From contig NZ_PYGD01000009.1 of the NCBI RefSeq assembly GCF_003014535.1, positions 62,001-126,000 of the forward strand: a stretch of 64,000 nucleotides of DNA, in the 5' to 3' direction. Under the pieces are notes generated by a model that worked only from the letters and a program-made list of their open reading frames with translations, was not told the DNA's origin and did not search any database. The position numbers and the translations under genes were made by a program. Origin of the DNA: Taibaiella chishuiensis (GTDB lineage: Bacteria; Bacteroidota; Bacteroidia; Chitinophagales; Chitinophagaceae). Below, one piece after another: positions 50,235-58,981 of the stretch (position 1 is its first letter; every line of letters begins with the position of its first letter).

Positions 50235-50786
50235 CTAAGAAATCAGTTTGCCAAGATCGTTAAGGTCCACATCGCCGTCGCCGTCTTTATCCAGTCCGAA
50301 TTTAGCGCCGATATTGCTGATCGTGTCCATAATGCCACCGCCGCCTTGCTGGGCCTGGCCACCGGTATTGCTGCCGCCGCCCGTGAGGGAAGAAAGCAGT
50401 CCGCCGAGATCAAAGCCACCGCCGCCGGGCTGTGCGTTTCCTCCTTTATTCATCACCTTGCTCAATACCATGGGAATAATGGCGGAAGCGATCATGGCCG
50501 CGGTGCCTTTATTCAGACCGAACTTGTCCATGATACTACCCATGAAATTGTTGGAGATGTTCTGTACTGCGGGATGATCCGTAGCGGCCTGCCCGTTCTG
50601 TACAGACTCCATCAGGGTGTTCAGCTGCCCGGTAGCTGCCAGTTGCTGAAGACCGCTCGTAATGGATTGCTGCGCCTCGTTCATGATCGCCTCATTGTTT
50701 TCGTTGGGTACCTCATTGTTTTCAACAACGGCTTGTTGCCCGCTTTGCTGAATGAGTTGCATTAACTGGTCTAACATGGGAAACAA
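50235..50786 (-). CDS. DUF937-family protein with C-terminal EF-hand-like motif
   Basis: 183 residues from ATG at 50786 (MFPMLDQLMQLIQQ); an alternative ATG three codons on is possible. Residues about 30-130 match the DUF937/YidB-like helical domain: NEAQQSITSGLQQLAATGQL, NISNNFMGSIMDKFGLNKGT, IASAIIPMVLSKVMNKG. A Gly/Gln/Asn-rich linker (about 112-155) follows. The C-terminus carries DKDGDGDVDLNDLGKL, a canonical EF-hand/dockerin calcium loop (D-x-D-x-D-x-x-x-x-x-x-D variant). There is no signal peptide, so cytoplasmic. DUF937 function is unknown; calcium binding by the last residues is inferred from the loop. Confidence 0.82.
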   Translation of the reverse strand: MFPMLDQLMQLIQQSGQQAVVENNEVPNENNEAIMNEAQQSITSGLQQLAATGQLNTLMESVQNGQAATDHPAVQNISNNFMGSIMDKFGLNKGTAAMIASAIIPMVLSKVMNKGGNAQPGGGGFDLGGLLSSLTGGGSNTGGQAQQGGGGIMDTISNIGAKFGLDKDGDGDVDLNDLGKLIS

Positions 50787-50870
50787 TTTTAAAGGTTATT
50801 AAATTTAAACCAGATATAAAATTGCAAATTTTGTGCCAGATATCTATGTTAAATCCTGGTGATATAAGAA

Positions 50871-50898
50871 ACGCCCCTGTAAAGCTTTACAGGGGCGT
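50871..50898 (-). terminator. Terminator after the ABC-F gene
   Basis: A perfect 28-base palindrome (acgcccctgtaaag / ctttacaggggcgt), 40 bases past the stop codon. Confidence 0.78.
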
Positions 50899-50938
50899 CA
50901 TAACTATTTTTTTAACATGCCGGTTGCGGCGCGGTGTA

Positions 50939-52825
50939 TCAGAGCTCACTTAACTCGAGCCAGCGCATTTCTTTCTCTTCCAGCAGCGCGGTAATCTGTG
51001 CGATCCGTTCGCCGTTGCGTTGCAGATCTTCGAAACCCAGGGCGCCGGTACTCATCGCGGTTTCCAGCGTTGTTTTTTCCTGTTCCAGGGCCGGCATCTC
51101 GGCTTCGAGCGTCTCCAGTTCCCTTTTTTCTTTAAAGGAGAGTTTGCGGGTCTCGGTCTTCGGCTTAGCGGCTTCCGCTTTAGGAGCGGCAACAGGCTGA
51201 GGTTCCAGCTCTTTGTACTTTTCTTCTTCCCGCTCCATCTCGCGGTATTGCGAGTAGTTGCCCGGGAAGTCGCGCACTACGCCATCGCCTTCGAACACAA
51301 ACAGGTGATCGACCAGTTTGTCCATAAAATAACGGTCGTGCGATACGATGATCAGGCAACCCTGGAAGTCGGCCAGGAACTCTTCGAGAATGTCGAGGGT
51401 GGGCAGGTCCAGGTCGTTGGTCGGTTCATCCAGTACCAGGAAATTGGGGTTGCGGAACAGGATCGACAATAATTGCAATCTTTTTTTCTCGCCGCCGCTC
51501 AGCTTCGAAATATAGGTATATTGTTTTTCGGGGCTAAAGAGAAAACGCTGCAGGAACTGCGCTGCGCTTACCTTGGTGCCATCGGCCAGGGGGAAGAATT
51601 CTGCGATGTTTTTTACAAACTCGATCACCCGTACATCTTCCTTGATCAGCAGGCCATCCTGGGAGAAGTCGCCGAATACAATGGTTTCGCCCACATTGAT
51701 CTTGCCGCTGTCGGCTGCTTCCTTATCGAGCAGCATATTGATAAAGGTCGACTTGCCCACACCGTTCTTACCCACCACGCCTACGCGCTCGCCACGTTTG
51801 AAGGTATAGTCGAATCCTTTCAGGATCGCCTTGTCGCCATAGGATTTGTATACTTTTTTCAGTTCGAGGATCTTGCCACCCAGGCGGGTCATTTTGACCT
51901 GCAACTCCAGTTCGGCCTGTTTTATTTTTTGCGTAGCCCGCTCCTTCCAGTCATAGAAAGCATCCTGCCGGGCTTTGGACTTGGTCGACCTGGCCTTGGG
52001 CTGCTTGCGCATCCATTCCAGCTCCTTACGGTAGCGGTTACGGGCTTTCTCCACGCTGGCCTGTTCGTTTTCCAGCCGGGCGGCCTTCTGCTCCATATAT
52101 TTTTCGTAGTTGCCCTTGCATACATACAGTTGGCCGTTATCCAGTTCCAGGATCTCGTTGCAGACATTATCGAGGAAATAACGGTCGTGGGTTACGAGCA
52201 ACAGGGTTACGTGCTCCTGGCCCAGGTAGTGTTCCAGCCACTCGATCATCTGTACATCGAGATGGTTGGTGGGCTCATCCATGATCAGGAGGGTATGGCG
52301 GTGCTCAAAGTCCATATCGATCAGTACTTTGGCCAATGCGATCCTTTTTTTCTGCCCGCCCGACAGGGTGCCTACTTCCTGTTCGAGATGGTGGATATTG
52401 AGTTTGCCCAGGATCTCTTTTACCTTGGCGTCAAAATGCCAGGCATTCAGTTCGTCCATATCCTGCATGGCTGCCGCGAGTGCTACGGGGTCGGGCTCCT
52501 GTCCCGATTCGGTCAGTTGTTCGTAGCGTTTAATGGCGTTGAGTACGGGGTGTTCGTGGGCAAAAATATTTTCGAGAATATTCCGTTTATCATTTATAGC
52601 CGGGTTCTGATCGAGCAGCACCACTTTTACATCTTTGTGCACCCATACTTTCCCCTCATCGGGAATTTCGATGCCGCAAAGTATTTTAAGCAGGGTAGAT
52701 TTGCCTGCCCCATTCAGGGCTACCAGGCATATTTTGTCGCCTTCTTCTATATTAAAAGAAATGTTTTCGAACAAAGGCTTATCGGCGTAGGTCTTACTCA
52801 GGTTTTCGACAGAAACGTAATGCAT
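50939..52825 (-). CDS. ABC-F family ATPase (Uup-like)
   Basis: 628 residues with two ATP-binding cassettes and no membrane domain. Cassette 1 has Walker A LNGAGKST (about 37-44), LSGGQKKR and LLIMDEPTNHLD; cassette 2 has VGKNGVGKST, LSGGEKKR and LVLDEPTNDLD. Between them lies the P-site tRNA-interaction linker (EKARNRYRKELEWMRKQPKA). The C-terminus (about 555-628) is a coiled coil (SFKEKRELETLEAEMPALEQ), typical of Uup, which binds branched DNA and the ribosome. It may rescue stalled ribosomes or aid ribosome assembly; antibiotic resistance is not implied. The -7 box TACCTTTG ends four bases before ATG, suggesting a leaderless message. Confidence 0.9.
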   Translation of the reverse strand: MHYVSVENLSKTYADKPLFENISFNIEEGDKICLVALNGAGKSTLLKILCGIEIPDEGKVWVHKDVKVVLLDQNPAINDKRNILENIFAHEHPVLNAIKRYEQLTESGQEPDPVALAAAMQDMDELNAWHFDAKVKEILGKLNIHHLEQEVGTLSGGQKKRIALAKVLIDMDFEHRHTLLIMDEPTNHLDVQMIEWLEHYLGQEHVTLLLVTHDRYFLDNVCNEILELDNGQLYVCKGNYEKYMEQKAARLENEQASVEKARNRYRKELEWMRKQPKARSTKSKARQDAFYDWKERATQKIKQAELELQVKMTRLGGKILELKKVYKSYGDKAILKGFDYTFKRGERVGVVGKNGVGKSTFINMLLDKEAADSGKINVGETIVFGDFSQDGLLIKEDVRVIEFVKNIAEFFPLADGTKVSAAQFLQRFLFSPEKQYTYISKLSGGEKKRLQLLSILFRNPNFLVLDEPTNDLDLPTLDILEEFLADFQGCLIIVSHDRYFMDKLVDHLFVFEGDGVVRDFPGNYSQYREMEREEEKYKELEPQPVAAPKAEAAKPKTETRKLSFKEKRELETLEAEMPALEQEKTTLETAMSTGALGFEDLQRNGERIAQITALLEEKEMRWLELSEL

Positions 52826-52829
52826 GCTG

Positions 52830-52837
52830 CAAAGGTA
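52830..52837 (-). promoter_or_regulatory. -7 box of the ABC-F gene, implying a leaderless message
   Basis: Minus-strand TACCTTTG (52837-52830) matches TAnnTTTG and is followed by cagc and ATG at 52825, so a start five bases past the box coincides with the A of the start codon. Confidence 0.5.
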
Positions 52838-52905
52838 AGCGGATAATCGTTAAGGTTTGACCCGGGCATGCAACGGAAGAAGAGGCCGTACTTTATCAGC
52901 CCTTA

Positions 52906-52940
52906 TTCGTGCCGAAAGCCGGCCGGATACGGTATATTTG
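52906..52940 (+). promoter_or_regulatory. Promoter of the 611-residue T9SS protein
   Basis: TATATTTG at 52933-52940 matches the -7 consensus exactly; TTCG at 52906-52909 is a weak -33 match with a 23-base spacer. The predicted start near 52945 favours ATG at 52983. Confidence 0.5.
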
Positions 52941-52982
52941 TCTTTTATTGTTTCGCAGCACCGTTTTAACCGTTTATACCCG

Positions 52983-54818
52983 ATGCGTTTTATACTACCG
53001 TTTTTGCTACTGTTTTGTATCACCCGGCTGCAGGCCCAGGAGTATACCGCGCCATTGCGGGAAAATCCCGACCTGCTGAAACACGGGCAACCGGCTACCG
53101 GCAGTGCAGCGCGGCCTACCTTGCTGGGCCTGCCTTTTTTCGAGGACTTTACGGATCATAATGCCTATCCTTCGCCGCTGCGCTGGACCGATCAGCTCGT
53201 CTATATCAATAATACGATGGGCGTAAACATGATCAGCCGTGGTGTAGCCACGTTTGATGCGCTCGATAAAAGAGGGGTGCCCTACGATTCGGTAGTGGCC
53301 TACCACCAGGTATATGCTGATAGTCTTACCTCGCAGCCGGTGGACATGAGTAGCTACAGCCCCGCCGACTCGGTATACCTCAGCTTTTTTTACCAGCCCA
53401 AAGGCAATGGTTTTTCGCCACGGCCGGCCGACTCCCTGATGCTGTACCTGTTGAAGTCGAACGGTACCTGGGAAAAAGTATGGTCGATGAAGGGCGATAC
53501 CCTGCTGCCGTTTCGCCAGGCTATGATCCCCATTACCGATACCGGCTATTTCAATAACGGATTCCAGTTCCGCTGGGTCAACCTGGCGACGAAGGGTATT
53601 GGCGATTCCCACTGGCACCTCGACTATATCCGGCTCGACAAAGGCCGTACTTACCTCGACACAGCCGTCCGGGATATTGCCTTTACCAGCGAGCCTTTAT
53701 CCATACTCAACGATTTTACGGCTATGCCCTTCCGGCATTTCAAGACCAATCCCGCCTCCTTCCTGGCTACAGAATTAAACTGTACGTTGCGGAATAACGG
53801 TAATGTACAGCAAAACGTACTAGCCGGTTATGTGGCTAAAGTAAAAGCTACGGGCGCCAGCCTGGGCACGGGTACGGCCAACTCTTCGCTGCCTGTTAAT
53901 GTCAATTTTACCCGCACTTTCCCGATGTATAATGCCGGTGGTTTTTCGCCTGCCGACCCTAACGGCGCCGTGGTGTACGAACATACCTATTACTGCAACA
54001 GCAACTATCCCGGCGAATCGAAGGTCAACGATACCACCGTCTTCAGCCAGGTATTCGATCAGTACTTCGCTTACGACGACGGCTCGGCCGAGCAGGCTTA
54101 TTTCCTGAACCTGCTGCCCAGCGCGCCGGGCACAACGGCTGTAGAGTACGCCGTATACCAGCCCGATACGCTCAGGGGCATTGCCATCAGGTTTGCAAGG
54201 CAGGTACCCGCCGGTACCCATAAAGAGTTCTCCATCGTCGTGTATAAAGACATCGCCTTTAACGGAGGCTCCAACCAGGTACTCTACCAGGAAGACTTTT
54301 TGCTGCCGGCTTACGAGGACACGGCCAATAAGCTGTCGGTGTACCGGTTTGAGCAGCCGCAGCTGCTCAGCACCGGCGTGTTTTATATCGGCATTATCCA
54401 GCCTGCAGGCGGCATCAGCGACTCGCTGTATATCGCACTCGATGTAAACCGTAAAGGGGGTAATCACAGGTATTATAATGTAGACGGTACCTGGCAGTCG
54501 TCGCAGCTTGACGGGGCCCTGCTGTTGCGGCCCCTGGTCGGTCCGGCACTGCCTGTAACGGGTATCGCAGATAAAACAAAAACGCAGCTCAACTGGAGCC
54601 TGGCTCCCAACCCGGCCAGCGACTATATTCATATACAGGTAGCCGATAAAGGTACTTTCGATTACCGGATCTCCGATGTGCAGGGTCGTATACTGGATAA
54701 GGGCCGTATCGTGGGGAATGCCGATATCCCCGTGGGTAAGCTTAGCCCGGGTATGTACTTTATACAGGTGGGCAACGGTAAAGGTTATGCCGCCCCCCGG
54801 AAGCTGCTTAAGTTATAA
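52983..54818 (+). CDS. Conserved T9SS cargo protein with type A sorting domain
   Basis: 611 residues from ATG at 52983 (MRFILPFLLLFCITRLQAQE, signal peptide). An earlier ATG at 52857 would precede the promoter. The body (about 40-530) follows a recurring Bacteroidota pattern: LPFFEDFTDHNAYPSPLRW, GVATFDALDKRGVPYDS, FFYQPKGNGFSPRPADSLML, FAYDDGSAEQAYF and VLYQEDFLLP. I know this as a widespread family without assigned function. The last 75 residues are a type A sorting domain (LAPNPASDYIHIQVADKG ... LSPGMYFIQVGNG). No catalytic motif is visible. It converges on the cargo gene at 54888, with a terminator hairpin between them. Confidence 0.88.
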   Translation: MRFILPFLLLFCITRLQAQEYTAPLRENPDLLKHGQPATGSAARPTLLGLPFFEDFTDHNAYPSPLRWTDQLVYINNTMGVNMISRGVATFDALDKRGVPYDSVVAYHQVYADSLTSQPVDMSSYSPADSVYLSFFYQPKGNGFSPRPADSLMLYLLKSNGTWEKVWSMKGDTLLPFRQAMIPITDTGYFNNGFQFRWVNLATKGIGDSHWHLDYIRLDKGRTYLDTAVRDIAFTSEPLSILNDFTAMPFRHFKTNPASFLATELNCTLRNNGNVQQNVLAGYVAKVKATGASLGTGTANSSLPVNVNFTRTFPMYNAGGFSPADPNGAVVYEHTYYCNSNYPGESKVNDTTVFSQVFDQYFAYDDGSAEQAYFLNLLPSAPGTTAVEYAVYQPDTLRGIAIRFARQVPAGTHKEFSIVVYKDIAFNGGSNQVLYQEDFLLPAYEDTANKLSVYRFEQPQLLSTGVFYIGIIQPAGGISDSLYIALDVNRKGGNHRYYNVDGTWQSSQLDGALLLRPLVGPALPVTGIADKTKTQLNWSLAPNPASDYIHIQVADKGTFDYRISDVQGRILDKGRIVGNADIPVGKLSPGMYFIQVGNGKGYAAPRKLLKL

Positions 54819-54836
54819 AACCGCTGATAAAAACAA

Positions 54837-54866
54837 GGAGCCGTCATTCGATAATGACGGCTCCTG
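54837..54866. terminator. Bidirectional terminator between convergent T9SS cargo genes
   Basis: A perfect 13-base stem (aggagccgtcatt / aatgacggctcct) with a cgat loop, midway between stop codons at 54818 and 54888. Confidence 0.85.
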
Positions 54867-54887
54867 CATTAAGGGCATCCAAACAAC

Positions 54888-55910
54888 CTACTGTTTAACA
54901 AGCTGGGTGTTAAACAGGGCCCCTATTTTTAGCCAGTAAGTTCCTGCAGCAATACCGCTGAAATCCAGGTCGAATGCATTCGCACCCTTTACCAGCAACA
55001 GTTCGCGTGTTGCAATTACTCTTCCGGCAATATCGAGCAGGTTGCATTGCTCTTTGCCGTCGTCCTGTGCATTCAGGTCTATATGAAGCCTGGAGGCAAA
55101 AGGATTGGGATATACGGAAATGCCTGCGCCGGCTCCCGGTCCGAAGAATACCGACTCGGTCCTGGAATAGGTAAAGCCACCATCGCGGTCTACCTGTTTC
55201 AGGCGGTAATAGTTCCAACCGGCCTTCGGACTGTTATCGTAGTCCTGGTAGCTGTGTTCGCCGGCGATACTGCCCCGGGCCTCCCGCGAGAGCAGGAAAC
55301 TAAAGTGGGTCGCATCGTCCGAACGTTCCACGTCAAAATGATCGCAGTTGAATTCGTTGGCGGTAACCCAGGAGATCAGCGACTTCTGCCCTGCTGCTTT
55401 TACCTTGAAATCGATAAGGTGTACGGGCAGCGGCGTGCCATTATTTACCGAGGTTATTTTCTTGATCGTAAGGGTATTGATCCCGGTTGTGGCCAGCACG
55501 TAATGGTTGCTGTTGTCGATGGTAGCTGCGCCGGCTGCGTTAAAGCCGCTTACCCCGTCGCTGTAAGCAAACGACAGCAGTGCAGCGGTATTCCCGTTCA
55601 GCTCGGCATCGGTATAATAAAGCCCCGTGTTGCCGCGGAACGCGAGGGAGGGCGTTATCTCGTATACCCGTTTGATACTGCCCAGGCCGGGGCCAACGGG
55701 CGGTACGGGGGTATAACCATGCGTAATCTGTACGTTAGCCAGGCTCATGGGCGCAACAGCAGGCTGAAAGGTAAGACTGTCGATAAACACAGCCGTACCG
55801 GGGGCCACATAGAATCCGCTACCGGAACTGAACTGCGCCCGGGCGCCATAAGCCAGCAACAGCAGCAGGATACAGGCATACCCTTGTTTAAGCTTCAGAT
55901 ATTTGTTCAT
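54888..55910 (-). CDS. T9SS cargo protein with FN3-like and type A sorting domains
   Basis: 340 residues with a signal peptide (core ACILLLLLAYGARAQ, to about residue 26). Residues 27-165 form a beta-rich domain (FYVAPGTAVFIDSLTFQP, IKRVYEITPSLAFRGNTGLY). Residues about 168-262 are the Bacteroidota fibronectin-like module (SLISWVTANEFNCDHFDVER, YYRLKQVDRDGGFTYSR). Residues about 268-340 form the type A sorting domain (ISVYPNPFASRLHIDLNAQD ... IAAGTYWLKIG). It is the third protein in the window with this back half. Upstream on the same strand are a small exported protein (10 bases) and the 806-residue surface protein, so the three may be one operon. Confidence 0.87.
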   Translation of the reverse strand: MNKYLKLKQGYACILLLLLAYGARAQFSSGSGFYVAPGTAVFIDSLTFQPAVAPMSLANVQITHGYTPVPPVGPGLGSIKRVYEITPSLAFRGNTGLYYTDAELNGNTAALLSFAYSDGVSGFNAAGAATIDNSNHYVLATTGINTLTIKKITSVNNGTPLPVHLIDFKVKAAGQKSLISWVTANEFNCDHFDVERSDDATHFSFLLSREARGSIAGEHSYQDYDNSPKAGWNYYRLKQVDRDGGFTYSRTESVFFGPGAGAGISVYPNPFASRLHIDLNAQDDGKEQCNLLDIAGRVIATRELLLVKGANAFDLDFSGIAAGTYWLKIGALFNTQLVKQ

Positions 55911-55920
55911 AGCTGCAGGT

Positions 55921-56289
55921 TTACTGGGTTAAGTTTTTCGGAGTTTCCGGCATTTTTATAGGTGCTGTTTTCTCCGCTTTTTTATCGCTTGCAACACCGG
56001 TAGCTGATGCTGAAGATTGCTGGGTCGCAGCGCTGGCGCCGCCCGTATTGCTGGTCTTATACGGTACGCCCGGCAGTGTATTTTCTTTCAGCTGCGCACC
56101 ATAGCTTTTTTGCGGCACAGCGCCTGCCTTGCTTGTTTTTACCGAAGGGTCGCTGTAGCGGGCGCCCGGTAAACTGTTGTTGACATACTGGCTGCGTACA
56201 CTTGCTCCTGTTCTGTAGCGCGACTGCGACTGTGCCTGTGCGGTAGCCCCGATGGCCAGGGCAAAAAATAAAACGATTATATTTTTCAT
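55921..56289 (-). CDS. Small exported Ser/Lys-rich protein
   Basis: 122 residues from ATG at 56289 (MKNIIVLFFALAIGATAQAQ, signal peptide); a start at 56313 is open but makes the n-region longer. The mature chain has two related segments, NSLPGARYSDPSVK and NTLPGVPYKTSN, each preceded by Q-Y or A-Q-L-K-E, and then a Ser/Thr/Ala-rich tail ending PETPKNLTQ. It is likely disordered. No domain is recognised. It lies 28 bases downstream of the 806-residue protein and 10 bases upstream of the cargo gene, so probably accessory to that operon. Confidence 0.72.
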   Translation of the reverse strand: MKNIIVLFFALAIGATAQAQSQSRYRTGASVRSQYVNNSLPGARYSDPSVKTSKAGAVPQKSYGAQLKENTLPGVPYKTSNTGGASAATQQSSASATGVASDKKAEKTAPIKMPETPKNLTQ

Positions 56290-56317
56290 GATTCTTTTTT
56301 TTGAAGTGAGCAATGAA

Positions 56318-58738
56318 TTATTTAATGTTTACGAAAACATTGATCTTGCCGTTACCGGTACCGGAATAGTTCTGCAATGCTTTGCCGATTACCTGGCCGG
56401 TTTTTACTTTTTTAAGATCGGCTTTCATCGCTACGCCCCGTTGAGAAGAAGTAACCAGCAGGTCGCCGCGTTTGATGGCGCCGCCTTCCAGGCAAACTTT
56501 AGTAGGGATAACGCCTACGACACCCATCGGTACTTTGCCTTTCAGGTCGCTGTCGATACCTTCTTCGGTAAGCAATACACCCGGTTTGGTGGCATATACG
56601 CCCAGTACCAGCGAAGAGTAAGCGCCGCTGCTCTTTTCTACGGTACGGTCTGCATCTTCAGCAATGCTCAGCACATCGCCGGGTTCGTATTCGGCTACAT
56701 CTTCGGTTACATCAAATGCTTCTGCCAGATCCGCACCGCTGTTTTGCGTACCGTCGTTAAAGAACCCTTTACCGGCTTTGTTGATACGCGCTACGTTTGT
56801 GCCGCCGCTCTGGAAGATGGCCAGGTTGCCGGAGGGGCCGGTATGGTTGGCCAGGATAGTGGAGCCGGTACCGGTGGTGGTAATATGTACAACCGGGTTG
56901 CCATTAGCATTATTAAAGTTGGCAAAGCGGCCTGCACGACCCGTACCGAAGTTGGGAATAAAGCCATACACAGCATTGCCGCTACCATCGCAGGACGATT
57001 CGATGCCATCGCCGGTGCCGCCTGCATTGGCAGTAATCGCGTTACCTGAACCTTCGGTGAGTGAGAGTACGCCGGGGCCGTTACCTGCAGGGTTAGAGGC
57101 GTAGAAAAGGCCCGCATAGCCACCGGTACCTTCGGAACGGCCATAAATACCTGCGGTGCCGAAGTTGGCAAATATGGAATTGACAGTACCTAAAACCGCA
57201 GCGGAGGTGCCGGTTGTTCTGTCTACCATAAACTCTCCGGCGTTACCGTTACCCACGGTTTTTGCCGTTACTACCGCAAAGTCGTTGTCCGCACTGAAGT
57301 GGCGGAATTCGGCTGCACGGCCGGAGTCGCTGAAGCTCGGAACCCAAGCATATAAGGAGCGGCCATTACCATCGATATTGGCTTCAACCGCATTGCCGTT
57401 TTTGCCGGCATTGGCGGTGATGGCATTACCATTGCCATCGGTAATAGCCACGAGCGAGGGTCCGTTGCCATTGGTGTTGGAGGCATGGAAAAGGCCTGCG
57501 AAACCGCCTGTTCCGGAACTTTTGCCGAAAATGGCCGCAGCGCCGAAGTTGCCGAAGATGGTGTTCACCTCGCCGCGCACGGCTGCGCCAACGCTATTGG
57601 TGTTATTTAAAACAAATGAAGATACATTGCCCTTTGTGTTGTCGGGGATATTGCCGTTGCCGTTGGAAGCAACTTCCATGGTATTGGCAACGATATTGGT
57701 CTGGCTGAAATTTTCGAAACGCCCGGCCCGGCCGCGACTTCCGTTTACACCCACACGACCGTATACACCAATACCGGTGCTTGTCGTATCGGTTCCGATA
57801 AAGCCGTGTACACCGTAGCCGCCGCCATCGTTGCGGCCTACTACCGCACCCGCGATATTGGACGTGTTACGGCCTACAATCGCTTCACCCCCGGCGTTGT
57901 TATCCGCAACAACCCCGGCTGAAGTCTGGTTGGCAGTAATACCGTGTATCGCAAAGCCCGAGGTAGTGTTGGCAAGCAGGCCTTTACCTGTACCGGTGGT
58001 GCTAATGCTTACCACATTTCCGTTGCCGACGGTAGAGGCCGTCAGTGCATTGTTGCTGTTGGCATTATTGTTGATCACCACAGAAGCCGCAACACCATTG
58101 GTAGAGGTGGCATTGAGGCCGGTGCCGCTATTACTGTTGGCATATACGCCGTAACCGTTTGTGGTGGCGTTGCCATACACACCCAGGCCATTGGGGGTGC
58201 TGCCGTATACGCCCCAGCCGGAGCCGTCCTGCGAACCCCATACACCGATACCCAGTCCGCCGGTACCATTGTTGATACCTCTTACGGCGGAAGAGAACCC
58301 GCCCGGGGCCGTAGAGCTGATCTGGCCACGTACCGCTGCCACACTGGATGTGGTAGTACTATTGACGCCTTCGATCGAGGTGCCGTCATTGTTGTTGGTC
58401 AGCGAGAATAGCGTACCTGCATTGTTTTCAATACTCGCATAGGGAATAGTGAAGCCGCCACTCGTGATCTGGGTCCAGCCGGGACCCGTTTTGTTGAACC
58501 AGAATGTCTTGGTGTCGGTATCGTATACCAGCAGGCCGTCGGCCGGCGTGGCGATAGCCGTACGCTGGGCGGTGGTCATCCTGGGTACCAGTACGCCTTT
58601 GTTGGTGGAAGTAACATCGAGTTGTGCACTTGCATGAGGTGTCAGCGTGCCAATCCCAGTCTGGGCATGCGCCATCTCTGCATAACCTGCACCCAGCAGC
58701 ATGAGGCATGCCGCCTTAATTGCATAATTTTTTTTCAT
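56318..58738 (-). CDS. 806-residue repetitive surface protein with tail-spike-like body
   Basis: A signal peptide (MKKNYAIKAACLMLLGAGYA to about 26) is followed by the motif TGIGTLTPHASAQLDV and KGVLVPRMTTAQR, a head found in many Bacteroidota exported proteins that resemble phage tail fibres. Residues about 85-660 are Gly/Asn-rich and repeat short strands such as GVYGN, GVWGS, AGRFENF, GNGNAITAN, probably a beta-helical or trimeric stalk; two long units (about 370-480 and 520-610) are clearly related. The C-terminus (about 665-806: ADLAEAFDVTEDVAEYEPGD, GVVGVIPTKVCLEGGAIKRG, GQVIGKALQNYSG) is a distinct compact domain in place of the endosialidase chaperone often seen. There is no T9SS motif. 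Adhesion is inferred; function unknown. Confidence 0.83.
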   Translation of the reverse strand: MKKNYAIKAACLMLLGAGYAEMAHAQTGIGTLTPHASAQLDVTSTNKGVLVPRMTTAQRTAIATPADGLLVYDTDTKTFWFNKTGPGWTQITSGGFTIPYASIENNAGTLFSLTNNNDGTSIEGVNSTTTSSVAAVRGQISSTAPGGFSSAVRGINNGTGGLGIGVWGSQDGSGWGVYGSTPNGLGVYGNATTNGYGVYANSNSGTGLNATSTNGVAASVVINNNANSNNALTASTVGNGNVVSISTTGTGKGLLANTTSGFAIHGITANQTSAGVVADNNAGGEAIVGRNTSNIAGAVVGRNDGGGYGVHGFIGTDTTSTGIGVYGRVGVNGSRGRAGRFENFSQTNIVANTMEVASNGNGNIPDNTKGNVSSFVLNNTNSVGAAVRGEVNTIFGNFGAAAIFGKSSGTGGFAGLFHASNTNGNGPSLVAITDGNGNAITANAGKNGNAVEANIDGNGRSLYAWVPSFSDSGRAAEFRHFSADNDFAVVTAKTVGNGNAGEFMVDRTTGTSAAVLGTVNSIFANFGTAGIYGRSEGTGGYAGLFYASNPAGNGPGVLSLTEGSGNAITANAGGTGDGIESSCDGSGNAVYGFIPNFGTGRAGRFANFNNANGNPVVHITTTGTGSTILANHTGPSGNLAIFQSGGTNVARINKAGKGFFNDGTQNSGADLAEAFDVTEDVAEYEPGDVLSIAEDADRTVEKSSGAYSSLVLGVYATKPGVLLTEEGIDSDLKGKVPMGVVGVIPTKVCLEGGAIKRGDLLVTSSQRGVAMKADLKKVKTGQVIGKALQNYSGTGNGKINVFVNIK

Positions 58739-58953
58739 AAGAAGGTTTTAAATGGTTAAAAATAAAAGGGCCGTGATCCGCCGGTTGTTTGGTGTGTGAG
58801 GAGAGAGGATGTAAAGCCGGGTTATTTTCAATACAAAATTAGAAGGGCATTGGCCCTTCTGAAATACGTAAAAACACGTATTTTAAGGGGAATTGTGTTA
58901 AAAGTTGCGTGCAACAACGAATGGCCGGCCGCCATAAGGCTCCTGCAATTCCT

Positions 58954-58961
58954 TACTTTTG
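58954..58961 (+). promoter_or_regulatory. -7 box of paaY
   Basis: TACTTTTG, an exact TAnnTTTG match, 20 bases before ATG at 58982; predicted leader about 16 bases. It excludes the longer frame starting at 58796. Confidence 0.55.
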
Positions 58962-58981
58962 CTCAAAATATTTTACTTCAA

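Noticed and set aside
51473-52846. 457-codon plus-strand frame
   Set aside because: It is opposite the ABC-F gene, which has both Walker motifs and signatures intact.
56252-57818. Plus-strand frames opposite the 806-residue protein
   Set aside because: Low-complexity complement of Gly/Asn codons; no domain or signal.
58796-58981. Longer N-terminus for paaY
   Set aside because: The extra 62 residues have no similarity to the family and contain the -7 box of the gene.
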